Part shown: positions 11,301-26,500 of the stretch, piece by piece
How positions within the stretch are numbered: position 1 is the stretch's first letter
Layout of the letters: every line of letters starts with the position of its first letter
Assembly: GCA_029962745.1 (NCBI GenBank)
Contig: CM057167.1
Span: 24,900,642-24,964,641, forward strand
Direction of reading: 5' to 3'
DNA length: 64,000 nt
Origin: Echinometra lucunter
Taxonomy: Eukaryota > Echinodermata > Echinoidea > Camarodonta > Echinometridae
Notes under the pieces: model-generated
Told to the model about the DNA's origin: nothing
Seen by the model: the letters and a program-made list of their open reading frames with translations, nothing else
Database searches by the model: none
Position numbers and translations under genes: made by a program

Positions 11301-14300
11301 CTGGCAAGTTGTCAGATTTGACATCTTTCCTTGATTTTGATTGGCTGAGAAGCATCGTTACTATGGCAAGTCGGATAAAACAGACTTTGTGCGATAAAAC
11401 ATCCTACAAGTCCTTTCATGAAACGCTCCCCAGGTTCCAGGAAGTATTAACAGGTTCAAATATGCTGGGGATTCCCCTGTTTAATCCTTACAGGAGTTCA
11501 GTATGCTTGGTAGTTGATGAAGATTTAATATCCACTGATTTTTTTTTTTATTGACAAATTTGGTAGAATATTACAGCTATTTCAGGTATTTAATGCAAAT
11601 ATTGACTGCTTTAAGGGGTGTGGTAAAAACTATAGCCCAAGGTGATTTCGAAACTGTGCTGTGTCCTCATATGAATGTCATCACATTCCCCCCCCCCCCC
11701 CACAGGTAAAGAAAATTGTCTATCACCTTTTTATTCTTTAGTGTTGGTAAGTGCAGTGTATGGTAATTTTGCAAAGGGTTTTTTTCCTTCTTCCAATCCG
11801 TGCACTTGTGGCAAGCGAGTGGCTGCGCCAATCCATCACTGGGCATTCTTTATGAATGACAGGTTAAATATCATATTTCATAATGGGAACCACCTTAGGT
11901 CAATGGAACCACATGTTTTATACCACCTCGACCACACCTTAAAGTCATGAGTAACTCCTTTATGAATGACATTAAATATCATATTTTATAATGGGAACCA
12001 CCTTAGATAAATGGAACCGCATGTTTTATACCACCTCGACCACACCTTAAAGTCATGAGTAACTCCTTGTTCAAACAGACATAAAGAGACATATTTCAAG
12101 ATATGACTATTCCAGACACTCACATCTTAGGAATGTTGACCCTTGAACTGCTAGGTGCACTACTAGTAGTAGTTAATATATCACCAATAAATGACACCAC
12201 ATGGATTGGCTCTGTCACCAGGGAGGTGGGATTATGGAAGTATTAGAATAATCCATGGAATCTGTCCATTGGAGAGTGATATGCATTGTCAGTGATGGTA
12301 TGGGATATGATTTAATTGCTTGAAGCCAACAGCAGCCAATTATCTCTCTCACAGGGCAAATTTCGAATGACAACTGAGTTGGGGAGAAAATGAAGACCTT
12401 GTCTAAGCTAGCTGTATCAAATGCCAGTCATATGATGTAATCATACTGGAATCACTAATCATGCAACATTAGCATAATTGGTATTGCCCTTGAAACAAAA
12501 GTTGAAAGATTTGGTCATATAAAATCTTGAAAGGTTAATATTGATAGCAGACCATCTATCAAAACTCAATTACTTGCAAATTAGGTTGTACGACATGGAT
12601 CCAATCTACTTTTAATCTGACTGAGCTAAGTAAAAATTTGGAAGATCTCTATTATATTTACATTTAGCTGTGGTTGATTTTGTCTTACAATGTCCTACTA
12701 AAAGTATTTATTCTTTGGTTAAAAAAAAAGTATATTGTCACTGGCATTGTCTTGTTTTTCTTGATAGCCAATACCCAAGTTTTCAAAACCAAGCTTGCAA
12801 AACCAGGCTTAAAACTTTTCTTAAATTTTTCTTGTTCAGAGTTTAGTTTGGAACATTTTACTGACAATATTTATTGTGTTCCTTGAACATCTCTAGAGAT
12901 GGATAAAAGCAATTCACAATTATTGTCATTTTCATTTATTTATTGTTTTTTCATGCTTATTGATGATGAACATCAGCATTATAGTCATTAATATCTTCAT
13001 TTTTGCAGTCATCAAACTCTGAATTGGTAAAAAAAAATTGATATATTATCGAGAATAGAATTCTAAGAAGAATAATATCAAAAATATGATGATTTTTCAG
13101 TGGAAATCAATGCATTTTGGCTAATTTTCTCATAAGAAGTCAAGACAAGAGTTGACCAAAAAATTTGAGTATGAGGTATGACGTAAAAGTGGGTACCAAG
13201 CTTCGCGCATTGTAGTTGTGCTGCGCATTGTAGTTGTGCTGCGCGCTAGACTGTACAATATGTATTATACCTTGCGCGCATTTTGCTAGAAGTGTGCGAC
13301 AAGGTACCCATTTTGACGTCATTTTGGCGTCAAAGTGGGTACCCAGTTGAAACTGGGTCACAGCTGAGGGGTCAAAAATATCCTGATTTCTTACCACATT
13401 TGGGGGTTTCCTTGGCAACACGACTTTCAAAAAATGTTTAGGCAGATGATTTTCTGCTAATAAAATCATGCTCTTTTAAATGAACTAACATTGTTTCAGC
13501 ATTGGGTACCCCCTTTAAACAAATATTATTCTGAAATATCCTTGTGAAGGTAAACAGTTGCAATTTATGGACATACAATTACAAGTACTGAGCTTGTCAA
13601 CATGCATTGATTGTTAGTCACACTTGTGATTATTTCTAAAAATGCAAACATGCCATTGCCATGGTAATGGTAGGATGCCGTGGGTAGATCCAATATAAGC
13701 AATAAGTTGAAATGATGACAATATTAAAGTGGAAATGCTGAATGGCGTTGATCCATCAAGTAAATGGAGCTTTTGTTTTATAGGGATTGGTTCCATAGCA
13801 CATTGAGGATAAACTCATATGTAACAGAAAAATGGTAGTAAAATATAGGCAAAAGGTATTAATAAAAGAAATCTTTATTGTCTTTATCTTTTTCTTTATA
13901 CCTACACTCTTTAAAAAAAAAAAAAAAAAGAGTGAATGCATTCACTCTGTTAGGGGTGAATTTCAGAAGAGAGTGCATTTAGAGTGAATTAAGGGGAAAA
14001 TTGTGATATTCACTCTTTGAGGGGTGACCTCAGTTATCACTCAAGGATTTTGAGTGATGACTCCTAAAAGAGTGAACAAAGAGTGAATATCACAATTTTT
14101 ACTCTTAGTTCAATCTTAATTCACCCTAAATGCACTCTCTTCTGAAATTCACCCCTGACAGAGTGAATACTTTCACTCTTTTTTTTTTTAGAGAGTACAT
14201 TTATATTGACATTTCTATGAGTATACCTTCTCTTTTCCTCTGTCTTTCTTCCTCTGTTTAGTATCCCCTTCTTTCTTTCTTTCTCTCACTCTCTTTCTCT

Positions 14301-17300
14301 CTCTTCATCAGACACTCATATTTTCTTTCCTATATCTTTATCTTTCTTCCCTTCTTCCTTCCTCCCTCCTTCCTTCTTTTCTTCTGTCCTCACCCTCTGT
14401 CTTTCCTTCAATTTTTCTTCATTAATCCCCTCCCCATTCCCCCCCCCCTTATATCAGTAGGTGAATTCCGACAAAGATACAATATATCTCAAGATTTTAA
14501 CAAAAATGGTGACAAATTACAGTTTCCAAAGGTTCTTGACTGTAAAATTTCAGTTAATCTAATATATCTTTTCAGTTTAATCATAATACCCTTCCACATG
14601 CCCATATCAAACATGATACATAGTGTATTACAATAAATTTTTTAGTATTTTGATGTGGGAAATATATCTGCAGTATTCTGCACTGAAGTGCATTGCATGT
14701 AAGCCGAGGACATAATTAATTAGGTGAAGTATTTCACTTAATCTAGGCTACTTATCAAAGTGCAGTGTGTTAAATGTTATCTGTCTGGGAATATCACTCA
14801 GTTAATTGGCTCGGGATGGCAGCCAAATGTTCGGGGAAAGTGCAGCTGAAATTTGGAAATGGTCCGCGCTTGAATATGGATGTGACAACTGAAAAGTTTT
14901 TTTCAATAATTTGCTGACAGCTACGGTACACACCCTATGAATAAATATTTCTGCTACTAACAATGTATCGATGTCATTATATTTGATAGTTAGGCGTTTT
15001 ATCTTTATGTCATTGTGCGAAAGAACGACTCATATTTCTTAAGGGCATTTCTGCACACAGTATATGTTATAGGGGCATTTTTGCACTGACACAGTGAAAT
15101 GTGAATTCATTATGGGAGTTGTTCCGTACAAGCTATATTGGGTCTATCCTTAGTGTAGGCGCGCACGAAATTTACAAAATAATCACGTCTGAGAAGTTAA
15201 GACTAAACATGAATCCGGGTATGAAATGAATACTTCGTCAATTGCTCGTGGCGCAGTGGTTAAAGCCATTGTCAGAGCTCAATATACATTACCAGTCATG
15301 CTAGTCAAGGGTTCGAATCCCCATGACGCTGGTAATTTTTTTGTCGTTATGAAATTGATGACAATGGCATTTATTCTGTTGACGAAATAGTTAAAGTACG
15401 ATAGATATTCTTCGATCAAGTGCCTACTATTCCGTGCCTGCTTACACTAAGGATCGACAAGATATTGACTGTAGAATGTAACATTGAAATACAATGTATA
15501 TCGCATGTGAGAGTCCAGATTTAAATCTTGAAAGCCCATTTAGGGCAATATATTGCCAGTCTTGTTGCACCAAAGGGGTGGATTGATTGTATAAAAATTC
15601 TGTTGTTATCCCAAATATTGTCAGCTGCCTGCAAAGAGGCTGTAACAGCCATGCATCATTGGTGGCAGTAACGGCTTTCTAATTGTGGGCAGTTGACATC
15701 AGTCACAAACGACTAGTCCGGTGTTATTTGCTAATGTATCTAATATCAATTTGCATCTTACCAAAATGACTCTTACTGAATGGCCATCCATTATACTAAA
15801 AGCTGTTGCTGAGCTTCATGGCCTATTGCTATAAGAGCAGAAGTAAATGAAGTGTGTAAAGGGCAAAATGAATAGATATAGATGAGATATCAATACAGCC
15901 ATTTGATGCTCCATTAGGTCTAGACAACAGGAGGTGTGTTCACATTGGATGTCATTTGTGACCTATTTTTCTTTGTTGATTAAGTTTATTCCCAAAGAAT
16001 TGGTTGTGTATTAGCCATTGGGATGTAGACTAGTCCAATTGCAATATGTACAATATCAGTTTATATCAAACTAAAATGAAATGAAGTATTGATAATGAAA
16101 TAAATCTTTGTATGTGGTTTTCTAGAGAACAAAATTTTATGAATGAAATCTTTGCAATACACATACCTTATGAGAAAAGATTAACTGTTCTATCAGGGGC
16201 TAAAACCACAAGTGATTACAGCTGGTGATTGGGAAATGAATGATGATGAAAGGTGACCGCATTAGTCTGCATAACTGTTCAAGGAATGACATTGGTGTCA
16301 GTCAAATGAGGTAGGTTTTCATTAGTTCAGGTTTGAAGAATAGCCCACTATTCCTGATCCCATAAATTAGCCTGATGAGAGAATAGGGAGCTGATTCTCA
16401 GATGAAGACAGAAATAGCCCACTATTTGCTCAAAAATGTATTAAAGCCATTCGAATCTTGGACTTATTTGCAGAATAGCCCACTACTTCACAAAATAGTG
16501 AGCTATTTTCGACATGTCCTCGTCAGCTCGAGCTTCAAGAGCTGGCTTATCAATCCCATCATGCACATGCATCAATATCCTTTATAAAAAAAAGGGTTCA
16601 AGGATGTAGCCAATAGCGAGTGCGTATGCATGTCACGTGTTCATGCTTTAATTCTACGCTACCTTCCAGCCGTGCATTTTTTGTGCAGCACTGTGCATTT
16701 TTTGTGCAGCTCTGTGCATTTTGGATGCATCACTTTACCTCTAGCGTGTAAAAACTGAGACACGCGCCATGAAACACGTGTTCTTTCTAGAAGTCTATCA
16801 TATTACAAGGATTTTGATGCGCTTACTCAGCTGGGGCGCATCACACTGACTACGCTTGTGATGTCATATTGGAGAAAGCAGATGTTACCTTGTCTGTGCG
16901 ATCTGAGGAAATTTGGAGCGGTTTTAACAAATTTTCCACTACAAATTCATACTGCCGACCGGTTTTATAAAACAAATAATACACAGATTCAAATTCATGA
17001 TGCTAGTGGCGATGCAGGCATCTCGGGTATTTACAATATCGTGTAAAAGCACTCAGCGCAAGCGCCTCGTGCTAGTCGCACATTGTAAATACCCTCGAGT
17101 GCGCTGCATCCCCACTAACACACTCACATCTGTGCATTATTTGTATACTATAGCTCAAGCTAGATTGCAATAATATGGAGCTCAAGCTAATGTAGACAAG
17201 ATTGCACGCTTTAGCGGAGTTCGGGCGAATACCACAGATTCCATAATAGGAGGCTATTCTTTGAGTTTGAACTGATGTAGATCCACCTAATGTGAATTAT

Positions 17301-17531
17301 TTATAACCTATCAATACCATATGAAGAGATTAATCTGTATTATTTTGTTTCAATGAAAATGTTTGGTGTTAAGTACTGAGATGAGTCTATCTGAGTTACA
17401 TGATAGACCTGTAGCATAACCAAATGGATATTGTCACATCTAATGTTTAGTTATTTTTTAACCACAGGTGTACCATCTCCTTTTCTCACTCTCCTTAACG
17501 TCCCAATCCCCCCCCCCCCCTCCCATCCACT

Positions 17532-17573
<42 letters not shown>

Positions 17574-20500
17574 TTCTCTTGTATGTCTTTTCTTAAACAT
17601 TCTCTTCTTCCTCTCTCACTTCTCTCTTTCTCTTACTTTCTTCCCCTCTTCTCTGTTTTATTTCTTCTCCTTTTGTCTTCTTTATGTCTCTCTGTCTTTA
17701 TCTCTCTCTCTCTCCTGTATCTCTTTCTTTTCTTCTTATCTCTCACTCTCCTTTCTGTCTTTCTCATTCTCTCTCTCTCTCTTGTATGTTCCTCTCTTTT
17801 CTTGAACATTCTCTTCTTCCTTTCTCACTCTCTTTCTCTCTCACTTTCTCCCTCTCTCTTTCTCTATCTTTCTCTCTTCTGTTTCTTCTTTTGGCTTCTC
17901 TCTGTCTCTCTGTCTCTCTTTCTCCTGTATCTCTTCTCTTTCTTATCTCTCACTCTCCTTTCTCAGTTTCTCCTCTTCTTCACTCTCTCTCTCTCTTGTA
18001 TGTCCTCTCTTTTCTTGAACATTTTCTTCCTTTCTCACTCTCTTTCTCACTTCCCCTTCCTCTTTCTCTTTCTCTCTCTCTCTCTTCTATTTCTCCTTTT
18101 GTCTTCTTTCTGTCTGTCTGTCTCTCTCTCTCTCTTTGTCCTGTATCTCTTCTCTTTTCTTGTTATCTTTCACTCTCCTTTCTCCTCTTTCTTCTCTGCC
18201 AGTCATTCTCTACCTATTTGTTGATCTACATGAACTCAATCTCTCTTCCCCTTTCTCTTCAAATTTCCCTTTTCTTTCTTCCTGCTCTATTTATAAACTA
18301 TGAACTTTTATACTCCTACCATCTGAAATTTTGAAAAAGAAAATTACAGTTATATATTTTTTTTTATCAAAGCTCTTTTCCAATCATAAAGGGCATGCAA
18401 TCCTGTTTTGAATACATGCTTTCTGGCTACTATTGAGAAAAACCAGGTTGAAATCAGTCCTAGCATTTGTGTTTGGGAAAGAAATGTGTAGTGTATTTCC
18501 AAATGAAAAGCTTGCATGTTTAGAAATTGTGTGCTGCAGGCTATGTCTGAAAAATGATCAGTAAGGAAGCAGAAAGGGGCAAGATGTCCATTTGTCAGTA
18601 TATGCACTCCTCTCCAATTATGTCAAAGTAGGAATCCATGAGGGACATGACTTGCTGGTTTTATTCTCAGTTGTACTCTGTCATATTTTGATTGAAACAT
18701 TTACTGTATGGTGACCCTGAAGAATGCTCGACAACAGGTCATGTGCGACATGAATTTCGCATCCTAGGTCATGAATTTCGCATCCCGGGTCCTGAACCTC
18801 GCATCCCAGGTCCTGAATTTCACATCCCGGGTCCTGAATTTCGCGTCCCAGGTCCTGAATTTTGCATCCTGGGTCCTGAACTTCGCATCCCAGGTCATGA
18901 ATTTCGCATCCTGGGTCCTGAATTTCGCATCTCGGGTCCTAAACTTCGCATCATGGGTCATGAATTTTGTGTCATGGGTCGCGAATTTCGCATCATCGGT
19001 TGCGAATTTCGTGACTGGGGCACAAAGATGGCTGCGAAATTCACGTCGCACGTGACCTGTTGTCGAGCATACTTCAGGGCCACCATATACAGTGGTGTAT
19101 ATGTAATTTGAAGAAAAAAAAAATGATGCATTGCAGCATTATAGACATTTGGGGGGATTTCAAGCTTTTTGAGGAAGTATTATAGCATAGCTTATTATTT
19201 TTCCTTTTGATGTGTGCTGACTGAATTATTATGGTCTGAAGTATAACTTGTGACCTTTTTAAGGAAGCATTTATTGAATGGCAGTATGATGTCTCCTCTA
19301 CTAAAACTTGCNNNNNNNNNNNNNNNNNNNNNNNNNNNNNNNNNNNNNNNNNNNNNNNNNNNNNNNNNNNNNNNNNNNNNNNNNNNNNNNNNNNNNNNNN
19401 NNNNNNNNNNNNNNNNNNNNNNNNNNNNNNNNNNNNNNNNNNNNNNNNNNNNNNNNNNNNNNNNNNNNNNNNNNNNNNNNNNNNNNNNNNNNNNNNNNNN
19501 NNNNNNNNNNNNNNNNNNNNNNNNNNNNNNNNNNNNNNNNNNNNNNNNNNNNNNNNNNNNNNNNNNNNNNNNNNNNNNNNNNNNNNNNNNNNNNNNNNNN
19601 NNNNNNNNNNNNNNNNNNNNNNNNNNNNNNNNNNNNNNNNNNNNNNNNNNNNNNNNNNNNNNNNNNNNNNNNNNNNNNNNNNNNNNNNNNNNNNNNNNNN
19701 NNNNNNNNNNNNNNNNNNNNNNNNNNNNNNNNNNNNNNNNNNNNNNNNNNNNNNNNNNNNNNNNNNNNNNNNNNNNNNNNNNNNNNNNNNNNNNNNNNNN
19801 NNNNNNNNNNNTGAATGGCAGTATGTCTCCTCTATTAAAACTTGCATTAAATTATTATTCAAGCTTCTAATACTCTGAATTTGACCTGAGAAATCCTTCA
19901 GTACATGAAATTTTTTCATACTTCTTTCAAAAAAAATTTCCTACTCTCTTTTGTGTTATTGTACACCATTTCTGCCTTTTGCAGTACTGTGTCCCAAAGA
20001 GGTTTTTTTCCTCTTGGAAATGAGACAGCTAATTCTGGGCTGAAAAGGTCTTGTGAATGGAGCTGCTTATTCATCAATAATTGATAGATACCTTATTTGA
20101 AGTTATTCGTGTCTTCATTTGCAAGTGGTATTTTATCTGGGAAAAGCTATTTCTACAAGTCAGGGAGAGTACAATGAAACAGAAGATGGCCTTACATGTT
20201 CTGATCTTGAATGCTGTTTCCTACTCTTTCATCCCAGAGAGTAAAGTGATCCCTCAAAAGGAAATTGAACTTGAAATTATTGGTTCCTTACTGGGTGTTC
20301 TTTTCAAATGTTAAACTAAAAATGCTCTGAAGAAGGGAAAAATTACTTGTCACTTAATTTTGGCTGCGGTAAGGAAGAGGTCTCTATTTCTGAATGAATG
20401 GCCCTGTTCTGACTGCATTGGAGGAATGGACCGCTGAGACACACTGCTGGGCAGACCAAAAGAGGCTTACCCTGTTATCACTGCATCGATAGCACAATCT

Positions 20501-23500
20501 AGATCACTCTATTGAAGCAGTGAGAACAGGGTCAAAGAGGGCATATAACCATTTTCATTAAGCAATGTATTTTGAGCACAGTTCCCATTTGTTCCTCTTA
20601 CAGACTGAAAGCTAAGGCCCCTGATGAGGAAATTGGACTGGCATTGGTCTCCTCAGGATTTTTTTTTTTAATGTTGACAAAAATTGTCCTAAAGAAGGAA
20701 ATTTGCAAGCTCCATCATGAGGCCTAAGGAAGGAGGTGGCTGTATTTCTGTTTGGAAACAAAATAACAACATTAACACTATTATGCCCTTGTATATTTTA
20801 ATGAAGTTTCCCAATCTTAACTTCCTCTCTGTGCTGTGTTCTGATAGTAAGAGCTCCCATGAGGAAATTGGACTGGCATTGGTGGAAGGGGGTGGAGGCT
20901 CTTTTCAAATGTTCAACAATACAATTTTTTAAAAATGAAAGTTCTTGTGTTCCACTGAAATGCTTGGAGATTTCAGTCAGCCAGTCAGCAGGGATGAAAA
21001 TCACCTTCATATGACCCTCATTTATTTTTAGTACCAACTCCCACTCCTTCCCCTATCAATCCAAGAGTAAGAACTCTTTCCCCTATCATTCCAAGAGTAA
21101 GACGTCCCAAAAGGAAATTGGAGTGGCATTGGTCTCCTCTCATCCTGTTACAGCTTCAGTCTGGTTTCCTTGAGAACCTGAATGATGTCCTGTTTAGGAG
21201 CAGATTGTCACATTTCCAAGGGAAAAGGATCCCCTGCCCCCTGTGCACTCCTGAAAAGGAAGATATTTTAAGAAAACTTTTTTTTTTGTCAAGAATTAGT
21301 AGTGACGTTGCAAGGGGAAGAGTCCCCAAGAGGAAATTGGAGTGACATCAACGTCCTCAGTAGCAAGTCAAGTAGTCAAACTTTCCAGAGGAAAAGGGCC
21401 CCACCCCCTACTCACTCTTGAAAAGGAGACTGTTTGCAGAAAATTTTTAACCTCAGAATCAGTAGTCGCATGGCAAGGGGGAAGTGCCCCCAGAAGGAAA
21501 CTGGAGCAACACTCATGTCCTCTCATCCTCTTACAGCTTCAGTCTGGTTTCCTTTATAACCTGAATGATGTCCTGTTTAGTAGCAGATTGTCACATTTCC
21601 AAGGGAAAACGACCCCGTTCCTCCTGTGCACTCCTAAAAAGGAAGATATTTTAAGAAGACCCTTTTTGGTCAAGAATCATTAGTTACATTGCAAGGGGAA
21701 GAGTCCCCAAGAGGAAATTGGAGTGACATCGGTGTCCTCAGTAGCAAGTCAAGTAGTGAAACTTTCCAGAGGAAAAGGCCCCCACTCCCTACTCAATAGG
21801 AGACTATTTGCAGAAGATTTGTTTTTTCTTACTTCAGAACCGGTAGTCTTATGGCAGGGGGAAGAGACCCCCAGAAGGAAACTGAAGCAACACCAGTGTC
21901 CTCTTTCCCACCTACGGTTATAGGATCAGTCTGATTTTCCTCTATATATGAGATCTGAATGATACTTTTTTTCCCACATTTTTGCCCCAATGGGCAATTT
22001 TATTTACAATAAATGAAAACTTGCACGTTTACAGAAGTCAAATCACATGCATTATTCAAACAAATGTTTCAACATACTCCATTTCAAAGTAAAATCTTTT
22101 CTTTTCCCATTCATATCGTAAATGTAACATTCATCTAAAATAATAAGTTTGTATTACCTTTTGTATCTTCTTAAAATCGGGCATAGTCTTGTTCAGCCTC
22201 GAGAAGAATAATTGTTGTTTTACTCAAATAATAATACAATTCAAAGCATCATTTCGCTTTTCTTTGATCAGATACATGTAGTCAGATTTCCATGGGAAAA
22301 GGTCCCCACCCCTAGGCCCTACCCACTGTCAGTAAGTTATTAAGTTCTTGAATAATCTGCTTTTTGTGAGGAAACCAATTAATTTTGTATACTTGTATAT
22401 TTATCTGTTTGTTGCTGTTATCTGTTATTATTGATAATTGTTATTGAAAAGGCTAAATCATGGCTGACAATAATAATTAATAAGTCCATACAATCCATAT
22501 ATGGCAGAGGTTGAATTTCCTGTTATACTTGAAGAATCCTCACTTGAAGGAAGTTATAGACCTTTAATAAATTGTATGATTGTTTTCTTAATCTTTTTGT
22601 TTCATAGCAAAGGGAAGTGATGAGGTAATATAAGATTTCCAATTTAGTCATCAGATATGTTTTCTATTCATAGGTGTGGGAAAGGGCATGTTAGTTTCCT
22701 CTTCCATGGAGAATTTTTGCTCTGTAATGTTTTGTTTGTCAAAGCAGTTTTGTAATGTAATGCTTTTGTGAGAGATGGCTTACAGCAGACAGTGTAATCT
22801 ATGAGAGTAAAACTCTTCCTTATATGGCAATGATTTTGGTTTAAACTCTTCCATATACCGGGTGTCCCAGAAAAAGCGGAACGGTGGATTTTCAGTACTT
22901 TACCTTCAGAAAGTAGATAATCTTATTACTTTTGTAGGTAAAACATCTTCTGCCAAAGAGAATGATACCAAAGATCATTAAATTTAGTGAAGTAATTTGT
23001 ATTCTATGCCCGTTTCTTAAAATACAGTCATTTTCAAATTTTTGGCAACTGATGAGAGTAGCTTTGTGTAGGGATGACCTTTCATAATTCTCGACACAAT
23101 TCTGCTCTCCACTGTCACAAAAAACATGCAAAATTTGAAAATGACTGTATTGTAAGAAATGGGCATAGAATCAAAATTACCTCACCAAATTTAATGATCT
23201 TGATATCATTCTCTTTGGTAGAAGATGAATTAACTTCTAAAGTAAAAAGATTATCTACTTTCTGAAGGTAAAGTACTGAAAATCCACCGTTCTGCTTTTT
23301 CTGAGACACCCGGTATAGCAGTGATTTTGGTTTCTGTATGCTGTTGCCTTAAAATGGAGTTCAGTATTAAAAGGAAAATTTAGAGGAAATGAAAACACTC
23401 AAATGCCTTGCACTAACCTTAACATTTCAAACAAAACACGGAAATTAGACTTTTTAAAATAGAAAACACTTTTAGAGAAGAGAAATTTGAGGGAATTTTA

Positions 23501-26500
23501 GGAGGGAATAAGTTTGATCTGAGGCATGAGACTTTTTTTTTGTCGCCTGGCAGCAGAAAGCTGTGGACCAATCAAATTCTTAAAAAGTTAGCTTAAAATA
23601 TGTTGTCATGAGTATGTCTGTGCAACTTTTGGCAAAAGTTTCTTTTATTTGAGAGTTGACGCGTTAAAGCGTGTCCAAGTGGTGCCACAATGTCGCGCCA
23701 TATCTGAACACTAAATACGTTGTGGGGATTTGTTTTGGGGACATGCAGCCTCATATCTGAACAGACCTTTAGCCAGAGATAACTCGGGCTAGGGTCTATG
23801 GGAAACTGTGTGTTCTACTGAAATGAAATCATGCTTAAAGGGTTTAATGATCTTCAGGGTGTAGCAGGTAAGGGAATATTATATCCATGTATCCTTTGAA
23901 AATGTCCAGATTGTTGACTAGGAATTGCATGATACGGTGTATCGCCCCTGAATCATCCCTTTAATGCTTTATTCCTTGAAAAAGATCATTTTTAATCACC
24001 AGTCGGAGGAACAAGTCTGAAAGAATATCACTTTATTTCAGTTCAGTTCACTTGAAAACTTAAGTTTCCTTTCAATCCTAACTTGTATTGTTACAATATT
24101 GTTCTGCCTTTCAAAAGTGCATTGCAAGTGTGTAACAGCTCCAGGCTGTTGATATTATTAGCGTCATTATTTTTGCCACCCCCCCCCCAATTCTCTCTCT
24201 CTTTGTAATGAGGCTTTCAAGTCCTGTGAATGCCTATGGGAAAAAATATTACTGTGATATTATTTTTTTCACTTTCATGTAATATCCAGGATACGTATGA
24301 TATTGATAATACCAGTAGATTTTAGTGTACAGTATGTCACTCATTGTTGAGTGTAGTACAGTAGAAACAGAAAACAACACCAGTAGGCCGGTTGAAATAG
24401 TCTGATCACCAGGCAAGTCCTAGGAAAAAAAAAGAATGCCCTCCTCCTGTTTCCCCTTCCCCTCAATGGAGAAGCTGCAATATTAACCCCCCCCCCCCAC
24501 CCCCGCCAAGAAAAAGAGAAAATAACACAATATACCAAGAAAACTGTACTTTCATCATCAAAATATTAGATATAAACAGTATATGTGAGGAGTTATCAGT
24601 ATGGTTTTTAAAAAAAAAAACTAAATGGTTATCTGTTAGAGGCAACAATTTTTTGTTTTTGTTTTTGGTTGTTTGCTTGTTTTGATATTAGTCAAATTTA
24701 CTATAGTTTGTTTTCTTCTTTTTATGCCTCCGCCCACCGTAGGTGGTTGCCGGAGGCATTATGTTTTCGGGTCGTCCGTCCGTCCGTCCGTCCGTCCCGT
24801 TTTCGTTCTCGCGATAACTTAAGAACGGTTTGACAGATCAACTTCAAACTTGGCTCGTGTATGCATATGGGAGGGACAATGATCTGATTAGATTTTGGAG
24901 TCTCAAGGTCAAAGGTCAAGGTCATAGAGGTAATAATACACATAAAAATGGCTCGTTCTCGTGATAACTTAAGAACCATTAGACAGATTGGCTTCAAACT
25001 TGGGTCATGCATGCACATGGAAGGGACAATGATCTGATTAGATTTTGGGGTCACAAGGTCAAAGGTCAAAGGTCATAGAGGTCATTATGTACATAGAAAT
25101 GGTTCATTTTCACCTTAACTCAACCATTGGACCAATCAACCTCAAACTTAGCACATGTATGCATATGGGAGGGACATTGATCTGATTAGATTTTGGGGTC
25201 TCAAGGTCAAAGGTCAAAGGTCATAGAGGTCATTATGTACATAGAAATGGTTCTTTCTCGCGATAACTCAACAACCATTTGATGGATCAACTTCAAACTT
25301 GGCACAGGTGTGCATATGGGAGGGACAATGATCTGATTAGATTTTGAGTTCTCAAGGTCAAAGGTCAAAGGTCATAGAGGTCATTATGTACATAGAAATG
25401 GTTCGTTCTTGTGATAACTCAGTAACCATTTGATGGTTCAACAAACTTGGCTCATGTATGCATATGGAAAGGGCAATGCTCTCATTAGATTTGGGGGTCA
25501 CAAGGTCAAAGGTCAAGGTCAAAGATGTCATTGTATAAATGAAAATAAATCAACATGAAGTGCCATTTATTTCTGATTTAGTAATGGCGGAGGCATAAAT
25601 TGCGACCACGCGTGGTCGAAGATTCATCTAGTTTTTACTTGTAGCAGCCAAGAGTGAATCAACAGCAGACAGAAGAGAGAAGTTTTCATTCTTTCTACCA
25701 ACCATTTCATAAATGGAACATAGATTATTACAATTTTAGCAAATACACTTTCAAATAAATTATTACATCATCTGGTGTGTTTTTTCCACACTGCCAACAC
25801 ATTAACAATTTAAAACAAACAAACAAAAAATGTTTGGAAATGGAGAGGCCGAAAAGGAAGGCATTAGTAAGATACAAATATCAAATGCTGAAGGAGTTGG
25901 GTTCTCTTGTTGTTATGAGAACCCAGAATTACATCTAATTTCATTTCTGTGTCTTTTATCTGTATTTGTTTTTGTTGTTTTTGTTTTTTACCAGTCAAGA
26001 GAAATATACTCTCAGAAAGGAGATAGAATTTTCATTCTTTAGCAAGATATGTATTACATTGTATTTCATGCTGGAGAAGTTGGGATTGTTTAGTATTTGC
26101 TCATTACCAGAAAATAAGATTGGGGGGTCTAATTTTTCTTGTTTATTTCCCTTTTTTCTTTTTACTTATTCCAGTCCAGAGTGATCCATTAGCAGAAAGG
26201 AGAGAGGAACTTTCATTCCTTCTACCAGCTCTTGGTAGGATGTATGGATTGGAGAAGTTGGAATCTTGTAGCATTTGTCTATGCTCATTTCCAGAAATTA
26301 AGATTGACTTTACACGATTTCTCTTCCTTTCTTTTAACTTATTCCAGTCCAGAGTGATACATCAACAGAAAGGAGAGAGAAACTTTCACTCCTTCTACCA
26401 GCTCTTAGTAGGATGTACAGAACAGATGCTCAAGGAGTTCAAGCTGAAAAGAGATCCTCAAGCCTTCTTCTACATCAACCAAGGGAATGGCTCAGCTGTA

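Noticed and set aside
15244..15335. Functional tRNA gene
   Set aside because: A and B boxes are present, but the 5' and 3' ends do not form an acceptor stem, and it sits inside inverted repeats.
17431..18334. Long S/L/F-rich frames of up to 216 codons
   Set aside because: They lie across the (CT)n pyrimidine tract and reflect composition only.
18692..19111. Frames of 139 (+), 94 (+) and 95 (-) codons with seven-residue repeats
   Set aside because: They are explained by a 21-bp minisatellite inside inverted arms. There is no codon bias, splice context or start context supporting a protein.
21118..21923. Several frames with similar peptides ([20 protein letters not shown])
   Set aside because: The similarity arises from the 378-bp tandem array. 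The copies have shifting frames and stops, so they look non-coding.
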